A stretch of 5,031 nt of DNA. Source: Burkholderiales bacterium. GTDB taxonomy: Bacteria; Pseudomonadota; Gammaproteobacteria; Burkholderiales; Burkholderiaceae_C. Position numbers and translations under genes: made by a program. This document shows positions 4,504-5,031 of this stretch, one piece after another; position 1 is the stretch's first letter; each line of letters begins with the position of its first letter. The stretch lies in the NCBI GenBank assembly GCA_006227785.1, contig SBFU01000279.1:1-5031 (forward strand). The letters run 5' to 3'. A model generated the notes under the pieces. It did not search any database. It had not been told where the DNA came from and was given only the letters and a program-made list of their open reading frames with translations.

Positions 4504-4687
4504 GGGGTATTCCTTCCACACAAGGCAGATGTCCCGATGCTAGGGTGGGCCCCGGCGAGGCAGTCGGGGAATAAGGGGCCAAAGCTCGGCCTTTTCGTCG
4601 CTATGTCCGGGGGGGCGGCACCGAATAATCGGTCGCAACGGGGGCATCTCCCCCCTCTGTGCACCGATTCCTCAACCCTTCGCCGAC
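4504..4687. other. Divergent fliE-fliF control region
   Basis: This 184-bp gap must hold promoters for both early basal-body genes. A dyad ACCGA-ATAA-TCGGT (4620-4633) overlaps AATAAT (4624-4629), which resembles a sigma70 -10 for fliF but has no good -35. GGGGG (4640-4644) and CCCCC (4650-4654) can form a short hairpin in the fliF leader. AAGGGGCC (4573-4580) pairs with GGCCTTTT (4588-4595) using two G-U pairs. I found no convincing sigma54, sigma28 or FlhDC site. Confidence 0.5.
4511..4515 (-). promoter_or_regulatory. Ribosome binding site that decides the fliE start
   Basis: On the minus strand AAGGA is followed by 7 nt and the ATG at 4503. It lies inside the six extra codons that a start at 4521 would add, which argues for the shorter protein. 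Confidence 0.75.
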
Positions 4688-5031
4688 ATGAGCACCACCG
4701 TAGCCGAGATGGACCTCCAGCCCGCCCGACGCAGCCCGCTGGCCGACGGGTTTGCGCGCCTGGATGGCTCGCAGAAGCTCAAGCTGGGGGTCGGGGCCGT
4801 GGCCTTGATCGCCCTGGCCCTGGCCCTCTTCTTCATGGGCCGCCAGGCCGAGTGGCGGGTGCTGTTTGCCAACCTGAGCGACCGCGACGGGGGCGCCATC
4901 GTGGCCCAGCTGTCGCAGATGAATGTGCCCTACAAGTACACCGACGGTGGCCAGGCCATCATGGTGCCGGCCGACAAGGTGCACGACACCCGCCTGCGCC
5001 TGGCCTCACAGGGCCTGCCGCGCGGCTCGGT
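4688..5031 (+). CDS. fliF: Flagellar MS-ring protein FliF, N-terminal part (cut by window edge)
   Basis: FliF is the inner-membrane protein whose copies build the MS ring, the base on which the rod, export gate and rotor assemble. The visible 114 residues hold a short cytoplasmic N-terminus ending GSQKLKLG, a first transmembrane helix at about 32-50 (VGAVALIALALALFFMG), and the start of the periplasmic ring-building domain: VLFANLSDRDGGAIVAQL, VPYKYTDGG and VPADKVHDTRLRLASQGLPRGS, all classic FliF. About 80 percent of the usual 540-570 residues lies beyond the window. No clear Shine-Dalgarno precedes the ATG at 4688. An in-frame ATG at 4709 would also keep the membrane helix but has no better site. 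The first ATG is preferred by length. Confidence 0.95.
   Translation, partial: MSTTVAEMDLQPARRSPLADGFARLDGSQKLKLGVGAVALIALALALFFMGRQAEWRVLFANLSDRDGGAIVAQLSQMNVPYKYTDGGQAIMVPADKVHDTRLRLASQGLPRGS

Noticed and set aside
4573..4595. AAGGGGCC/GGCCTTTT hairpin as a terminator
   Set aside because: It needs two G-U pairs, the T-run is used up in the stem, and no gene ends upstream of it on the plus strand.
4625..4665. Sigma54 or sigma28 promoter for fliE on the minus strand
   Set aside because: TTGC is present but GG is not at the -24 position, and ACCGATTA has no TAAA 15 nt upstream.

Overview
This window is a flagellar gene block from a GC-rich bacterium. FlhD, the FlhC-partnered master regulator, lies next to a fliC-fliD-fliS-fliT cluster, and fliE and fliF diverge from each other. 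That arrangement and the protein sequences point to a betaproteobacterium of the order Burkholderiales (Comamonadaceae or Sphaerotilaceae-like). This is inferred from gene content and sequence character, not from a search.

Layout: (1) 1-102, minus strand: the first 34 codons of flhD, cut by the window edge. (2) 103-803: a divergent intergenic region of about 700 bp between flhD and fliC. It carries a sigma28-type promoter for fliC, a leader of about 180 nt, and several phased short repeats and dyads that no annotated feature explains. (3) 804-1646: fliC, a compact 280-residue flagellin without a variable outer domain. (4) 1647-1784: three successive stem-loops, the last an uninterrupted 21-bp stem capped by a GNRA tetraloop and abutting the fliD ribosome binding site. 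(5) 1785-3272: fliD, the filament cap; its reading frame runs through a strong intrinsic terminator and gains an odd cysteine-containing tail. (6) 3273-3415: a gap with a sigma28-like promoter and an operator-like dyad. (7) 3416-4149: fliS and fliT, chaperones for flagellin and cap. (8) A 24-bp convergent gap, then fliE on the minus strand (4174-4503). (9) A 184-bp divergent gap, then the start of fliF (4688 to the window end).

How the genes work together: FlhD with FlhC starts the flagellar cascade. FliF (MS ring) and FliE (MS ring-rod junction) belong to the early basal body. FliC, FliD, FliS and FliT are late products: filament subunit, cap, and their secretion chaperones. The sigma28-like promoters before fliC and fliS fit late-class control by FliA.

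All seven genes are known flagellar families, and I see no mobile element, CRISPR array, RNA gene or novel multi-gene system. The observations most worth checking are regulatory: the fliC-fliD hairpin, the terminator inside the fliD frame, and the repeat arrays between flhD and fliC.
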